Assembly: GCA_016235445.1 (NCBI GenBank)
Contig: JACRLB010000015.1
Span: 62,001-126,000 of the forward strand
From: Chloroflexota bacterium
GTDB lineage: Bacteria > Chloroflexota > Anaerolineae > Anaerolineales > Villigracilaceae
Reading direction: 5' to 3'
Length of the DNA: 64,000 bases
In this document: positions 1 to 7,758 of the stretch, one piece after another
Layout of the letters: each line of letters begins with the position of its first letter
Numbering within the stretch: the stretch's first letter is position 1
Notes under the pieces: model-generated
The model's database searches: none
What the model saw: only the letters and a program-made list of their open reading frames with translations
What the model was told of the DNA's origin: nothing
Position numbers and translations under genes: made by a program

Positions 1-19
1 AACGCTCAAAGGAGTAGCC

Positions 20-139
20 ATGTCTGAGCAGAAACCTGACAACAAATTTTTGACAGCAGGAAAGATGATCGCCATTTGTGTGATCTGCTTCGGAGCAATC
101 TACGGCATCATTTCACTGATCCAATTATTGACGGCGTAA
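20..139 (+). CDS. Small single-pass membrane protein (39 aa)
   Basis: A short ORF of 39 codons begins at ATG 20, preceded by GGAG at 11-14 with good spacing, and ends at TAA 137-139. The product has a polar N-terminus (MSEQKPDNK) followed by one hydrophobic stretch of about 20 residues (MIAICVICFGAIYGIISLI), so it is probably a single-span inner-membrane peptide. A terminator-like hairpin follows it directly, which fits it being the last gene of a transcript entering from the left. I do not recognise a family and assign no function. Confidence 0.6.
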   Translation: MSEQKPDNKFLTAGKMIAICVICFGAIYGIISLIQLLTA

Positions 140-145
140 ATTTGT

Positions 146-181
146 AAAACGGAGTCGACAACGCTCGGCTCTGTTTTTATT
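146..181 (+). terminator. Rho-independent terminator after the small membrane gene
   Basis: AAAACGGAGTCG at 146-157 pairs with CGGCTCTGTTTT at 166-177 over 12 base pairs if two G-U pairs are allowed. The 3' arm runs into a T-rich tail. It lies seven bases after the stop codon at 139. Confidence 0.6.
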
Positions 182-184
182 TAA

Positions 185-418
185 TGTAGGACTTACGCAG
201 AACGCTTTTTGTCCGCTACTCTATGCCGGGTGTGGTCTAAAGTTTCGGAAATGTGGCGCAAGTCTTTGACTTGCGAGGCAAATCAGAGATTTGCCTCACG
301 CGGAATGCCAAAAAAATATTCCACACTCATCTACGCCAATCCACGCGAATTTTTAAAAGGATTAGCGTAAATTTGTGGAGATTAGTGGACTCTTTCAAGG
401 TTTTGAGTAAGTCCTGTA
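185..418. repeat. MITE-like mosaic of degenerate repeats filling the 140-441 gap
   Basis: The 300-base gap before the amidohydrolase has imperfect terminal inverted repeats: TGTAGGACTTACGCA at 185-199 and TGAGTAAGTCCTGTA at 404-418 (12 of 15 matching after reverse complement). Inside are two small palindromes, GCAAGTC-tt-tGACTTGC and GGCAAATC-aga-GATTTGCC (about 262-296). There is also a segment with wording like 'ggattagcgtaaatttgtgg' that recurs loosely near 32.76 kb. The same GGCTTACGCAA end occurs at 29981-29997 and 32606-32619. I see no gene in it. Confidence 0.55.
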
Positions 419-441
419 ATGGATTGAGGAGACGGATTTCC

Positions 442-1737
442 ATGGCTGAATCATTTTCCACCCTCCCGCTTCGCGTCAACCCCGACCGTATGCTTGATTC
501 GTTCACCCAACTGGCATTCATCGCCGCTACAGCAGATGGCGGCGTGAACCGCCCAACATTCAGCGACGGCCATCTCGCCGCGCGCAAATGGTTCAAGGAA
601 GAGATCGAAAAATCTGGCCTGGAATTTCGCACCGACGGCGCAGGGAATCATTCGGCATTTCTCCCCGCTTCCGTCATTGGTTCGGGACAGCAAGCGCCCC
701 TCGCAAAGACATTGCTCCTCGGCTCTCATTTGGATTCCGTCCCCAACGGCGGGCGTTTCGACGGCGCGCTTGGCGTGATGGCGGCTCTCGAAGTGTTGAA
801 AACTGTCAAAGAAAACCGAATCAACTTGAAGTCTCGCACTGAGCCGAGTCGAAGTGTAAATCTTGAAGCGATTGACTTCACAGATGAAGAAGGCACGTTA
901 GTCGGCCTGCTTGGGAGCGCGGCTTTGGCTGGCCATCTCAGTCAAAAAGACCTGGCTTCCCCTCGTGGCGGACGCGATCAATTAGTCGAAGGAATGGCGC
1001 GGGCGGGCTTATCCGATGCAAGCATGTTGAGCGCGGCGCGCCCGAAGGATTCGCTGGCGGGATATTTGGAACTGCACATCGAGCAAGGAAAAAGGTTGGA
1101 GCGCGCGGGAATTGACATTGGCATTGTCTCTGCCATCGTTGGCATTTGGTCGTACCGTTTGTCTTTTATTGGGCGCGCCGACCATGCAGGCTCCACCACA
1201 ATGGATGACCGCCTCGACGCTTCGTTGGGCGCGAGTGCGTTCACGCTTGCGGCGCGTGAGATGGTGATGATGGGTTTTCCAGATTGCGTGGTGAACGTCG
1301 GCAAAATGGACTTTGCGCCTGGCGCATTCAACATCGTCCCTGCGCGTGCAGACCTCGCACTCGAATTTCGCTCACCCGATGAAGATGAATTCAATCGGCT
1401 CGATGCGGCATTGCTTGAGCTTGCTCGAAAAGAAGCAGGGCGCTTTGGTTTGGAAATGAGAATTGAATTTCTTGGAAAACATTCGCCCAGCATGATGAAC
1501 GAAACTATGCAAACTGCTTTTGCAACAGCTTGTGACGACTTGGGATTGACGCATGTTTCGCTTTCATCGGGCGCAGGCCACGATGGGCAATCGCTCGCGG
1601 ATTTATGTCCCGTTGGCATGATTTTCGTTCCATCTGTGGATGGGGCCAGTCACTCGCCGCGCGAATTCACCAAATGGGATGATTGCGTCAATGGCGCGAA
1701 TGTGTTGTTGCAGGCGGTGTTGAGGCTGGCAGGGTAG
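442..1737 (+). CDS. M20-family N-carbamoyl-amino-acid hydrolase / allantoate amidohydrolase
   Basis: A 431-residue zinc-dependent amidohydrolase of the hydantoinase/carbamoylase branch of peptidase family M20, which cleaves N-carbamoyl amino acids or ureido compounds such as allantoate. Metal-site landmarks are present: LGSHLDSVPNGGRFDG (His and Asp ligands), DFTDEEG (catalytic Glu pair), ELHIEQG, GRADHAGSTTM in the lid domain, and GAGHDGQSLA with a distal SHSPRE near the end. The start at ATG 442 was chosen because GAGGAGACGG precedes it and family homology begins there; the reading frame is open further upstream, but that part is repeat DNA. Residues about 129-138 (KSRTEPSRSV) look like an in-frame repeat insertion before DFTDEEG. 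The exact substrate is not determinable. It stands alone, with repeats on both sides. Confidence 0.88.
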   Translation: MAESFSTLPLRVNPDRMLDSFTQLAFIAATADGGVNRPTFSDGHLAARKWFKEEIEKSGLEFRTDGAGNHSAFLPASVIGSGQQAPLAKTLLLGSHLDSVPNGGRFDGALGVMAALEVLKTVKENRINLKSRTEPSRSVNLEAIDFTDEEGTLVGLLGSAALAGHLSQKDLASPRGGRDQLVEGMARAGLSDASMLSAARPKDSLAGYLELHIEQGKRLERAGIDIGIVSAIVGIWSYRLSFIGRADHAGSTTMDDRLDASLGASAFTLAAREMVMMGFPDCVVNVGKMDFAPGAFNIVPARADLALEFRSPDEDEFNRLDAALLELARKEAGRFGLEMRIEFLGKHSPSMMNETMQTAFATACDDLGLTHVSLSSGAGHDGQSLADLCPVGMIFVPSVDGASHSPREFTKWDDCVNGANVLLQAVLRLAG

Positions 1738-1810
1738 GGAATGTGGCTTTGCGGTGTTTCCAAAAACGCTATAAAACCGAGAGTATGTGGGAATGGGCCT
1801 TGTTTTCAAG

Positions 1811-1939
1811 AGACGTTATCGGAAATAAAATTGGGACGCTGATTCACGCAGAAAAACGCGGATAAATTCTTTTAAATCAGCGAAAATCAGCGTTCATCTG
1901 CGTCCCATTAAAGCTTGTGGCTTATTACCGATAAAGTCT
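1811..1939. repeat. Nested palindromic element: outer TTATCGG arms around a GGACGC repeat
   Basis: Outer arms AGACGTTATCGGAAATAA (1811-1828) and TTATTACCGATAAAGTCT (1922-1939) form an inverted repeat with two mismatches. Between them lies a second inverted element with ends GGGACGC (1833-1839) and GCGTCCC (1900-1906). It contains the phrase GTTCATCTGCGTCCCATT, shared with the element at 7563-7659. The arrangement looks like one repeat inserted inside another. The right outer arm abuts the promoter of the toxin-antitoxin pair. Confidence 0.6.
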
Positions 1940-1945
1940 AAGGTG

Positions 1946-1951
1946 TATAAT
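1946..1951 (+). promoter_or_regulatory. Putative -10 box for the UPF0175/DUF3368 pair
   Basis: TATAAT at 1946-1951 is a perfect -10 hexamer, 17 bases before the chosen ATG at 1969. A clear -35 box is not obvious; TTATTA in the repeat arm at 1922-1927 is the nearest candidate. Confidence 0.45.
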
Positions 1952-1968
1952 TGATGGTGAGGCCAGAT

Positions 1969-2241
1969 ATGAATACATTGAATATCAAATATCCGCCCGA
2001 AATTCTATGGGCATTACAGCAGGAACCAAAAGAATTCGAGCGGGAAGCACGGATTTTACTGGCCGTTAAACTATATGAAAGTGGAAAATTAACCACTGGG
2101 CTGGCCGCCAAAATTGCAGATGTGCCGCGCGTTACTTTCATTTTCCTGTTAAGCCAGTATGCTCTCTCTCCGTTTGGCGAAACTGCAAAAGACATATCAA
2201 AGGATTTGAAATATGCCCGCCAGGCCCATCGTCGTCAATAG
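1969..2241 (+). CDS. UPF0175-family antitoxin
   Basis: A 90-residue protein matching the UPF0175 pattern: IKYPPEILWAL, then EFEREARILLAVKLYESGKL, TTGLAAKIADVPRVTF (a short HTH-like segment) and YALSPFG. Members of this family are usually the upstream partner of a DUF3368 PIN-like protein and are taken to be antitoxins. The start at ATG 1969 is favoured by GGTGAGG at 1957-1963; in-frame TTG 1951 and ATG 1954 have no better ribosome site. The 3' end overlaps the next gene by 29 bases, which fits translational coupling. Confidence 0.8.
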   Translation: MNTLNIKYPPEILWALQQEPKEFEREARILLAVKLYESGKLTTGLAAKIADVPRVTFIFLLSQYALSPFGETAKDISKDLKYARQAHRRQ

Positions 2242-2701
2242 CACTCCGCTTGTTGCTTTCTGGTCCATTGGACGGCTGGACATCTTACGCCGCTTATTTG
2301 GTGAAATTGTGATCCCTCCTGCTGTTCGGGAGGAATTTTTATCCGCTGAAAAAGAGTCGCGTCGCCAGGTTTTACGAGAAGCATCATGGATTCGAGTAGT
2401 CGCTCTTGCAAACCCAAACCGAACAGCTGTGTATGCGGGATTGGACGATGGGGAGGCGCAGGTTCTTGCGCTGGCTGAGGAGCAAGATGCTTCCCTTGTC
2501 TTGATAGATGAGCGCAAAGCAAGACGTTATGCCGAAAGATTGAAGTTGCCATTAAGTGGGACGCTTGGCGTGTTGTTGCTTGCCAAGGAAGAGAAAATCA
2601 TTTCTTCCGTTTCTCCTTTGTTAAAGGCAATCCAGGGTGCGGGACTTTATTTGCATACCGACTTGGTTGAACAGATTTTAAAAATTGCGGGGGAGAAATA
2701 G
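2213..2701 (+). CDS. DUF3368 PIN-like toxin
   Basis: A 162-residue protein of the DUF3368 group, distant PIN-domain nucleases paired with UPF0175 antitoxins. Recognisable parts are PIVVNSTPLVAF near the N-terminus (the family has Asn-Ser rather than the classic PIN Asp here), DIPP-type IVIPPAVREEFL, the acidic DDGEAQVLALAEE and LVLIDERKARRYAERL with the GTLGVLLLAK tail. AAGGA at 2200-2204 supports ATG 2213. It overlaps the antitoxin gene and ends 7 bases before the adenosine deaminase start. RNase activity is inferred from the family only. Confidence 0.8.
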   Translation: MPARPIVVNSTPLVAFWSIGRLDILRRLFGEIVIPPAVREEFLSAEKESRRQVLREASWIRVVALANPNRTAVYAGLDDGEAQVLALAEEQDASLVLIDERKARRYAERLKLPLSGTLGVLLLAKEEKIISSVSPLLKAIQGAGLYLHTDLVEQILKIAGEK

Positions 2702-2708
2702 CATTCCC

Positions 2709-3740
2709 ATGAAGAACTTCGACCCGAAATACAACAACATCCCGAAGACCGAAATTCACTGCCATCTCGAAGGCGCAATTCGCACGCAAACCATTATTGA
2801 CATTGCGCGTGAATACAATTTGAAACTGCCTTCGTATGAAGTTGGTGAATTGGATGGGCGCGTCAAAGTCTACGAGCAGTTGCGGGATTTGCAAGCCGTG
2901 CTGGATGCGTTCGCGATTTTCCAGAACAGCATCACTTCGCCCGCTGTCTTCGAGCGCATCTCGTGGGAATTATTTGAAGATTGCGCGAAACAAAATATCA
3001 AGCTGTTTGAAGTCCGCTTTTCGCCAGATTGGGCCTTCCACGGGCATAACCTGGATTGGGACGCCTGCCTCGAAGGTTTGCTCCGCGCGCAGGAAAAAGC
3101 CGAAAAAGAATTTGATATGGCGATTGGCATCATCGCCATCACCTCCCGCGGCATGGGCGCAGAGTCATGTGTCAAAACCGTGGACTGGGCCATTCGCCAC
3201 AAAAAGCACATCCAGGCCGTTGACCTTGCCGATGGCGAACTGCTCTACCCCGCAAAGGATTTTGTCAAGCCGATTCTCAAAGCCAAAGACGCAGGCTTGA
3301 AAGTCACCATTCATTCTGGCGAAGATACGCCAGCGCAGTACGTTATCGAAACCATCGAGAACTTTCAGCCAGACCGCATCGGGCATGGCATTCACAGCAT
3401 CGAAGATATGAAGGCGGTGGAGATGCTCATCGAGAAGGGGATCACGCTCGAGGTGAATCCCTGGTCCAATTACCTGACCAACTCCGTCCCGAAGATCGAG
3501 GCGCATCCGCTCAAAAAGCTGTTCGACCTCGGCGTGCGCCTAACCATTAATTCAGACGATCCCGAAGTGCTGGAAACGAATGTCAACAACGAATACCGCA
3601 TTGCGCATGAAATCCTCGGCATGAGCATGGAAGAGATCGCCCTTTGTAATCGTTTTGCCTTTGAGTCTTCATTTATTGAAGAGTCTGCAAAGCAAAGAAT
3701 ATGGGATACATACTTTAAAGAGGCGTCAAATCTAAATTGA
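2709..3740 (+). CDS. add: Adenosine deaminase family protein
   Basis: A 343-residue TIM-barrel amidohydrolase that should convert adenosine (or a related aminopurine compound) to inosine plus ammonia in purine salvage. Visible metal and catalytic motifs: KTEIHCHLEGAIR (HxH zinc ligands and substrate loop), TIHSGED (zinc His and catalytic Glu), DRIGHGIHS and TINSDDP (Asp pair). The usual C-P-x-S-N segment is NPWSNYLT, so substrate preference could differ from classical ADA. ATG 2709 was chosen because family homology begins at once (PKTEIHCHLEG). A purine-rich GGGGGAGA lies upstream, spaced rather widely. The stop codon overlaps the -35 box of the next promoter. Confidence 0.85.
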   Translation: MKNFDPKYNNIPKTEIHCHLEGAIRTQTIIDIAREYNLKLPSYEVGELDGRVKVYEQLRDLQAVLDAFAIFQNSITSPAVFERISWELFEDCAKQNIKLFEVRFSPDWAFHGHNLDWDACLEGLLRAQEKAEKEFDMAIGIIAITSRGMGAESCVKTVDWAIRHKKHIQAVDLADGELLYPAKDFVKPILKAKDAGLKVTIHSGEDTPAQYVIETIENFQPDRIGHGIHSIEDMKAVEMLIEKGITLEVNPWSNYLTNSVPKIEAHPLKKLFDLGVRLTINSDDPEVLETNVNNEYRIAHEILGMSMEEIALCNRFAFESSFIEESAKQRIWDTYFKEASNLN

Positions 3741-3766
3741 CCGAATCAGAACCCTTGAGGTATAAT
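3737..3766 (+). promoter_or_regulatory. Sigma-70-type promoter of the rpmH operon
   Basis: TTGACC at 3737-3742 and TATAAT at 3761-3766 are separated by 18 bases, the best-matching housekeeping promoter in the window. The -35 box overlaps the adenosine deaminase stop codon. The leader to rpmH is about 70 bases. Confidence 0.75.
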
Positions 3767-3842
3767 TTTGCGCCACTAACTGACAGCCAACTCCCTGCTA
3801 TGGGGTTTGCAATCATCTTTACATAATAAGGAAGTATTTCGA

Positions 3843-4013
3843 ATGGTAAAAAGAACATACCAACCCAAGATCCGCCGCCGCGTGCGCGTGCATGGATTCC
3901 GCAAACGCATGTCCACAGCGGATGGCCGTAATGTGCTCAAGCGCCGCCGCTTACGTGGCCGCTATAGATTGACTGTCAAGTCCAACGAACACGTTAAGAA
4001 GACTCGTTGGTAG
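3843..4013 (+). CDS. rpmH: Ribosomal protein bL34
   Basis: A 56-residue, very basic protein with the invariant bL34 pattern: [37 protein letters not shown]. It is a little longer than the common 44-46 residues owing to a C-terminal tail. ATG 3843 has AAGGA upstream (about 3828). It opens the classic rpmH-rnpA-yidD-yidC-jag block found near the origin in many bacteria. Here the gene upstream is adenosine deaminase, not dnaA. Confidence 0.97.
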   Translation: MVKRTYQPKIRRRVRVHGFRKRMSTADGRNVLKRRRLRGRYRLTVKSNEHVKKTRW

Positions 4014-4049
4014 GATTAGCAACGAGCGAAGATCACGATTGAGGCGCGG

Positions 4050-4403
4050 GTGCAGAGAAGATTTCGACTGTCCCGATCCGAAGATTTCAAGCGGGTGCGG
4101 CGAACAGGAAAGTCCTATGCCCATCCGCTTGTTGTGTTAGTAGCGCACGCCAGCGAGAAACCATCCCACCCTATCAGAGTAGGCGTAGCCGCAGGGAAAA
4201 CAACAGGGACAGCCGTTCACCGCAACCGCGCCAAGCGACTTTTACGCGAAGCCATACGGCCCTTGCTTCCCACTCTCGCCTCAGGCTGGGACTTGATCCT
4301 GATCGCCAGACCCGCGCTTGTGACCGCCACTCTGACAGATACCCGCTCCGCGCTCCTCAACCTTTTACAACGCGCAAGAATCCTCCCCGTGAATGAATCC
4401 TGA
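4050..4403 (+). CDS. rnpA: Ribonuclease P protein component
   Basis: A 117-residue basic protein starting at GTG 4050. It is the protein subunit of RNase P, which assists the catalytic RNA in trimming tRNA 5' leaders. The signature [13 protein letters not shown] is present, together with the N-terminal [17 protein letters not shown] and [14 protein letters not shown]. It lies 36 bases after rpmH and overlaps the start of yidD by 11 bases, so the three are co-transcribed. Confidence 0.96.
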   Translation: MQRRFRLSRSEDFKRVRRTGKSYAHPLVVLVAHASEKPSHPIRVGVAAGKTTGTAVHRNRAKRLLREAIRPLLPTLASGWDLILIARPALVTATLTDTRSALLNLLQRARILPVNES

Positions 4404-4689
4404 AGATCATTTTTACCTGCATGATTATTCTCATGAGCCGCGCCTGCGGGATATGCCCCGTACGCTGGCAAACTGGCCGCGCATTGTTGTGCTGGCCTTG
4501 ATTCGTTTATATCAAAAGGTGGTTTCCCCGGGCCTGCCCGCGAATACCTGCCGTTTTTATCCATCCTGTTCCCATTACGGGTATCAGGCAATCTATAAAC
4601 ATGGAGCGCTCAAAGGCTCGTTGATGGCGGCCTGGCGTGTCCTGCGCTGTAATCCCTTCAACCCGGGTGGGTACGACCCTGTTAAATAA
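4393..4689 (+). CDS. yidD: Membrane protein insertion efficiency factor YidD
   Basis: A 98-residue protein with the YidD core: [32 protein letters not shown], the conserved cysteines, then [12 protein letters not shown]. YidD assists YidC-dependent membrane insertion. The start at ATG 4393 gives an N-terminal extension of about 20 residues beyond the usual family start; ATG 4453 is an alternative. Position between rnpA and yidC is the standard one. Confidence 0.93.
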   Translation: MNPEDHFYLHDYSHEPRLRDMPRTLANWPRIVVLALIRLYQKVVSPGLPANTCRFYPSCSHYGYQAIYKHGALKGSLMAAWRVLRCNPFNPGGYDPVK

Positions 4690-4740
4690 AAAATATCGTC
4701 ATATGCATGGCGGTTACGAAAAGTCAGGAGTACTACGAAC

Positions 4741-5814
4741 TTGAAAACAAAAAGATTTTTGTTAATTTCCCTGCTTGCGCTTGGCGCGATCATCCTCAGC
4801 GCTTGCAGCCGCGCGCCGATCTCAACCAACTGGGCGGGACTGGCCGCCGATGCTGAGCGCGCCTATCTTTCAAACGGCGCCTTCCTCTATGCAGTGGATG
4901 TGCAAAGCGGCAGGGAAGCCTGGCGTTATCCCGCCGAAGCGAATACCAAGCGGATATTTTACGCCGCCCCAGTTCTTACACAAGACGGCCAGCTTTTGAT
5001 CGGCAGTGCAGGCACAGATCACCCCTTGATCAGTCTCAACCCAGAGACTGGCAAGGAAAACTGGGCCGAAAATTTCACTGGCGCAAAAGGCGCATGGATG
5101 GCCTCCCCGCTCGTCTTCAATGAAAAAATCTACGCCCCCAACACAGACGGCTTTCTCTACATTTTGGATATGGAAGGCAAACAAGCCGCAGACCCCATCG
5201 AATTAGGCGGCGCGTTGTGGTCCACCCCCTCCACCGACGGGACTCTTCTTTATGTAACCTCCCTCGACCATCACTTCCACGTCATTGACCCTGCCGCAAA
5301 TCAGATCAACGAAACCATCGACCTCGGCGGCGCGGCGCCCGGCAGTCCGGCAGTCGGCGCGGACGGTGTGTATGTGGGTTCATTTGCCTCCACCATTGAG
5401 TTCATTCAGTCCAATGGCAATCATGAAGTCATCACCACCGCAGGGAATTGGATTTGGGGAACCCCTGTTATTGACGGGAACACACTCTACTACGCCGACC
5501 TCGACGGCGTTGTATATTCGCTGGACATCGACAGCGGCCGCCAAAACTGGGACGGCGTCCAGCCAGACGGCCCCGTCGTGGCGAGCCTGCTTGTAGTGGC
5601 CGACCAACTATACGTTGCGACTGAATCGGGTTCCTTCTTCGCCCTCGACCGCGAAGGAAAAATCGCCTGGGAAAAAACCCCCGGCGGAAAGATCTACACA
5701 TCGCCCGTCCTTTCTGGTGATCTGATTCTTGTGGCGCCCTATCAAGCTGAGTTTGCCCTCGTTGCCTATGACGCGGAAGGCAAACAAGCCTGGACGTTCA
5801 CGCCCGAGAAATAA
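4741..5814 (+). CDS. Beta-propeller lipoprotein (PQQ-binding-like / BamB-like repeats)
   Basis: A 357-residue exported protein starting at TTG 4741 after AGGAG (about 4726). The N-terminus is a lipoprotein signal: a basic start, a hydrophobic core and lipobox LSAC with Cys at about residue 22. The rest is a run of roughly 40-residue blades with the recurrent pattern 'G-x-x-W-x-x-P ... ASPVL ... D-x-x-G', as in REGKIAWEKTPGGKIYTSPVL. This is typical of PQQ-like propellers such as BamB and YncE. It sits between yidD and yidC, where most genomes have nothing. That suggests a scaffold role linked to membrane protein biogenesis, but this is inference. Confidence 0.8.
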   Translation: MKTKRFLLISLLALGAIILSACSRAPISTNWAGLAADAERAYLSNGAFLYAVDVQSGREAWRYPAEANTKRIFYAAPVLTQDGQLLIGSAGTDHPLISLNPETGKENWAENFTGAKGAWMASPLVFNEKIYAPNTDGFLYILDMEGKQAADPIELGGALWSTPSTDGTLLYVTSLDHHFHVIDPAANQINETIDLGGAAPGSPAVGADGVYVGSFASTIEFIQSNGNHEVITTAGNWIWGTPVIDGNTLYYADLDGVVYSLDIDSGRQNWDGVQPDGPVVASLLVVADQLYVATESGSFFALDREGKIAWEKTPGGKIYTSPVLSGDLILVAPYQAEFALVAYDAEGKQAWTFTPEK

Positions 5815-5826
5815 GGATATTAACCC

Positions 5827-6612
5827 ATGTGGCAAACTATTATTATTCAACCGATGACCAACCTTTTGCTGTGGATCTATGACATCCTTGGCCATGGCCC
5901 GCACATGTTCGGCCTTGCGATCATTTTATTCACCATCCTCATCAAACTGCTCACCTGGCCCCTGAACGCCTCACAGGTAAAGGGCGCGCAAGCCATGCAG
6001 GAATTACAGAACGACAAGGAATGGCAGGATATTCAAAAGAAACACGCGAAAGACAAAGAGAAACTCGCGCAGGAACAAATGCGCATTTACAAAGATCGCG
6101 GCATCAACCCCTTCGCATCCTGTCTGCCCACGCTGGTGCAGTTCCCCATCATCATCGGCTTGTATCAAAGCATCACCCGCGCGCTTTCAGCCACTCCGTT
6201 TAATATGCTGCAACTTGCCCGCACCGTCTATCCGTTCCAGAATGTCGAGAACATCATCCCGCTCAACAGCACATTCCTGTGGATGGACCTGGGCCGCCCC
6301 GAATCGATCCAAATGTTCGGCGTTGCCATCCCCACCCTGGCCGTCATCGTGGCGCTCACCACCTGGGTGCAATCCAAACTCACCATGCCCGCATCGAGCA
6401 ACCCCAACGACCAAAGCGCCCAGATGACAAAAATGATGAGCGTCTACATGCCCTTGATGCTGGGCTGGTTCGCGTTGAACTTTGCCTCCGGCATTTCAGT
6501 GTATTTCATTATCAGCAACCTTCTCGGCGTTGCACAATACGCCGCCACCGGCCGCGCCAATTGGAGCAATCTCTTTGGCGGCGGCAAACCATCCCCTGTG
6601 AAAAAAAAGTAG
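5827..6612 (+). CDS. yidC: Membrane protein insertase YidC/Oxa1
   Basis: A 261-residue insertase of the short type without the large periplasmic domain of Gram-negative YidC. Five hydrophobic segments are visible, with the conserved cytoplasmic loop rich in charge (QELQNDKEWQDIQKK), then NPFASCLPTLVQFPIIIGLY and a C-terminal GISVYFIISNLLGVAQ. It inserts inner-membrane proteins alone or with SecYEG. It lies 12 bases after the lipoprotein gene and 9 bases before jag, so it belongs to the same operon. Confidence 0.96.
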   Translation: MWQTIIIQPMTNLLLWIYDILGHGPHMFGLAIILFTILIKLLTWPLNASQVKGAQAMQELQNDKEWQDIQKKHAKDKEKLAQEQMRIYKDRGINPFASCLPTLVQFPIIIGLYQSITRALSATPFNMLQLARTVYPFQNVENIIPLNSTFLWMDLGRPESIQMFGVAIPTLAVIVALTTWVQSKLTMPASSNPNDQSAQMTKMMSVYMPLMLGWFALNFASGISVYFIISNLLGVAQYAATGRANWSNLFGGGKPSPVKKK

Positions 6613-6621
6613 GGAGGCAAC

Positions 6622-7479
6622 ATGAACGAGCGCACTACGCTTGAGATCATCGCCCCAACCGTTGAAGAAGCCCTGCAACAAGGGCTGGCTCAACTTGGCC
6701 TGACGGCAGACGCCGTTTCTGTGGAAGTTCTGGATTCCGGCACAAAAGGCCTGTTCGGACTCGGCGGCCGCCAGGTGCGCGTGCGCCTGACCGTGAATCC
6801 CCCGCCCGGGGAATACAAGCCCCTTGTGGATTCATTCACCGAGGACGCAAAAGAACAACCCAAACCCTCGCCTCGTTCGGACCGTAAGCCTGCTCCTGCA
6901 AAAAAGGCAGAATCCACGCTGAAAGCGAAAGAGCCTGCGCCTCGTCAGGTTGAAAAGAAACCCGTGGCAGAAACCCCCGCTCCCGTCAAAAAAGCGGAAC
7001 GCCCCGAACACGACCAGCTATTGGACACCACCGAAGAAGTTGTCTCCAGGCTGGTTGGCCACCTGGGAATGACGGCGCAAGTCTCTGCCCATTATGACGA
7101 CACCAGCACAGACGACCGCCGCAACATTCAAGTGGACGTGCGCGGCGACGATCTCAGCGCCCTGATTGGCCGCCACGCAGAGACCTTGACCGCCTTCCAG
7201 CACATTGCCTCCCTCATCGTCGGCAAACAGTCCCAGCAATGGGTGCAGTTGACGGTGGATGTGGAAGGCTACCGCTCCCGCCGTGAAAAGCAGATCCGCC
7301 AGCTCGCCAACCGCATGGCAGACCAGGTGACCAAGACAGGCCGCAAAGTAACCATGGAGCCGATGACCTCCAACGAACGGCGCGTGGTGCATATCGAATT
7401 GCGCGGCCATCCAGCCGTCATCACCGAAAGCACGGGCGAAGACCCATACCGCAAAGTGGTAATTTTGCCGAAGGAATAA
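6622..7479 (+). CDS. jag: Jag/KhpB RNA-binding protein
   Basis: A 285-residue protein with the three-part Jag architecture. An N-terminal Jag_N domain (residues 1-55: EEALQQGLAQLGL, GTKGLFGLGGRQVRV) is followed by a Lys/Pro/Ala-rich linker (about 75-130). Then come a KH domain (about 140-210: DLSALIGRHAETLTAFQHI) and a C-terminal R3H domain (MEPMTSNERRVVHIELR, GEDPYRKVVI). Family members bind RNA and influence cell envelope growth. The linker is unusually long and charged. A terminator follows. Confidence 0.94.
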   Translation: MNERTTLEIIAPTVEEALQQGLAQLGLTADAVSVEVLDSGTKGLFGLGGRQVRVRLTVNPPPGEYKPLVDSFTEDAKEQPKPSPRSDRKPAPAKKAESTLKAKEPAPRQVEKKPVAETPAPVKKAERPEHDQLLDTTEEVVSRLVGHLGMTAQVSAHYDDTSTDDRRNIQVDVRGDDLSALIGRHAETLTAFQHIASLIVGKQSQQWVQLTVDVEGYRSRREKQIRQLANRMADQVTKTGRKVTMEPMTSNERRVVHIELRGHPAVITESTGEDPYRKVVILPKE

Positions 7480-7500
7480 AACCTCAACCGCCGACTACAG

Positions 7501-7528
7501 ACCGCAGACAATTGTTTGCGGTTTTTTT
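7501..7528 (+). terminator. Terminator of the rpmH-jag operon
   Basis: ACCGCA (7501-7506) pairs with TGCGGT (7517-7522), with a CAAT/ATTG extension inside the loop. A run of T follows at 7522-7528. It lies 21 bases after the jag stop codon. Confidence 0.75.
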
Positions 7529-7562
7529 CTTTCCTCTTTCTAGCCATCTGACACTTTGTTTT

Positions 7563-7659
7563 TTTTGGACGCAGATGAACGCTGAAAACGCTGATTCAAA
7601 CCGTTTTGCTCTTGTTTTTCAAAAAATCTGTGTTCATCTGCGTTTATCTGCGTCCCATT
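7563..7659. repeat. GGACGCAGAT inverted repeat element
   Basis: The left end GGACGCAGATGAACGCTG (from 7567) and the right end GTTCATCTGCG...ATCTGCGTCC (to 7656) form an imperfect hairpin. The right half shares GTTCATCTGCG and GCGTCCCATT with the element at 1832-1907. It fills most of the gap between the jag terminator and the PfkB kinase gene; no gene is visible in it. Confidence 0.6.
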
Positions 7660-7745
7660 TTTAAAACTGTCAGGTGGGTAGTCCTCTTTCTTCTTTCTTC
7701 TTTCGCAAACCAAAGAAAGATGAAAGAACTCTTTAACCCCTACGG

Positions 7746-7751
7746 TATAAT
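7746..7751 (+). promoter_or_regulatory. -10 box directly in front of the PfkB kinase gene
   Basis: TATAAT at 7746-7751 lies only seven bases before ATG 7759. Transcription from it would start at or next to the start codon, suggesting a leaderless mRNA. No convincing -35 box is seen. Confidence 0.45.
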
Positions 7752-7758
7752 TCAGCGC

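Noticed and set aside
978-1619. 213-codon minus-strand frame opposite the M20 hydrolase
   Set aside because: Antisense shadow; the plus-strand gene has intact catalytic motifs over the whole region.
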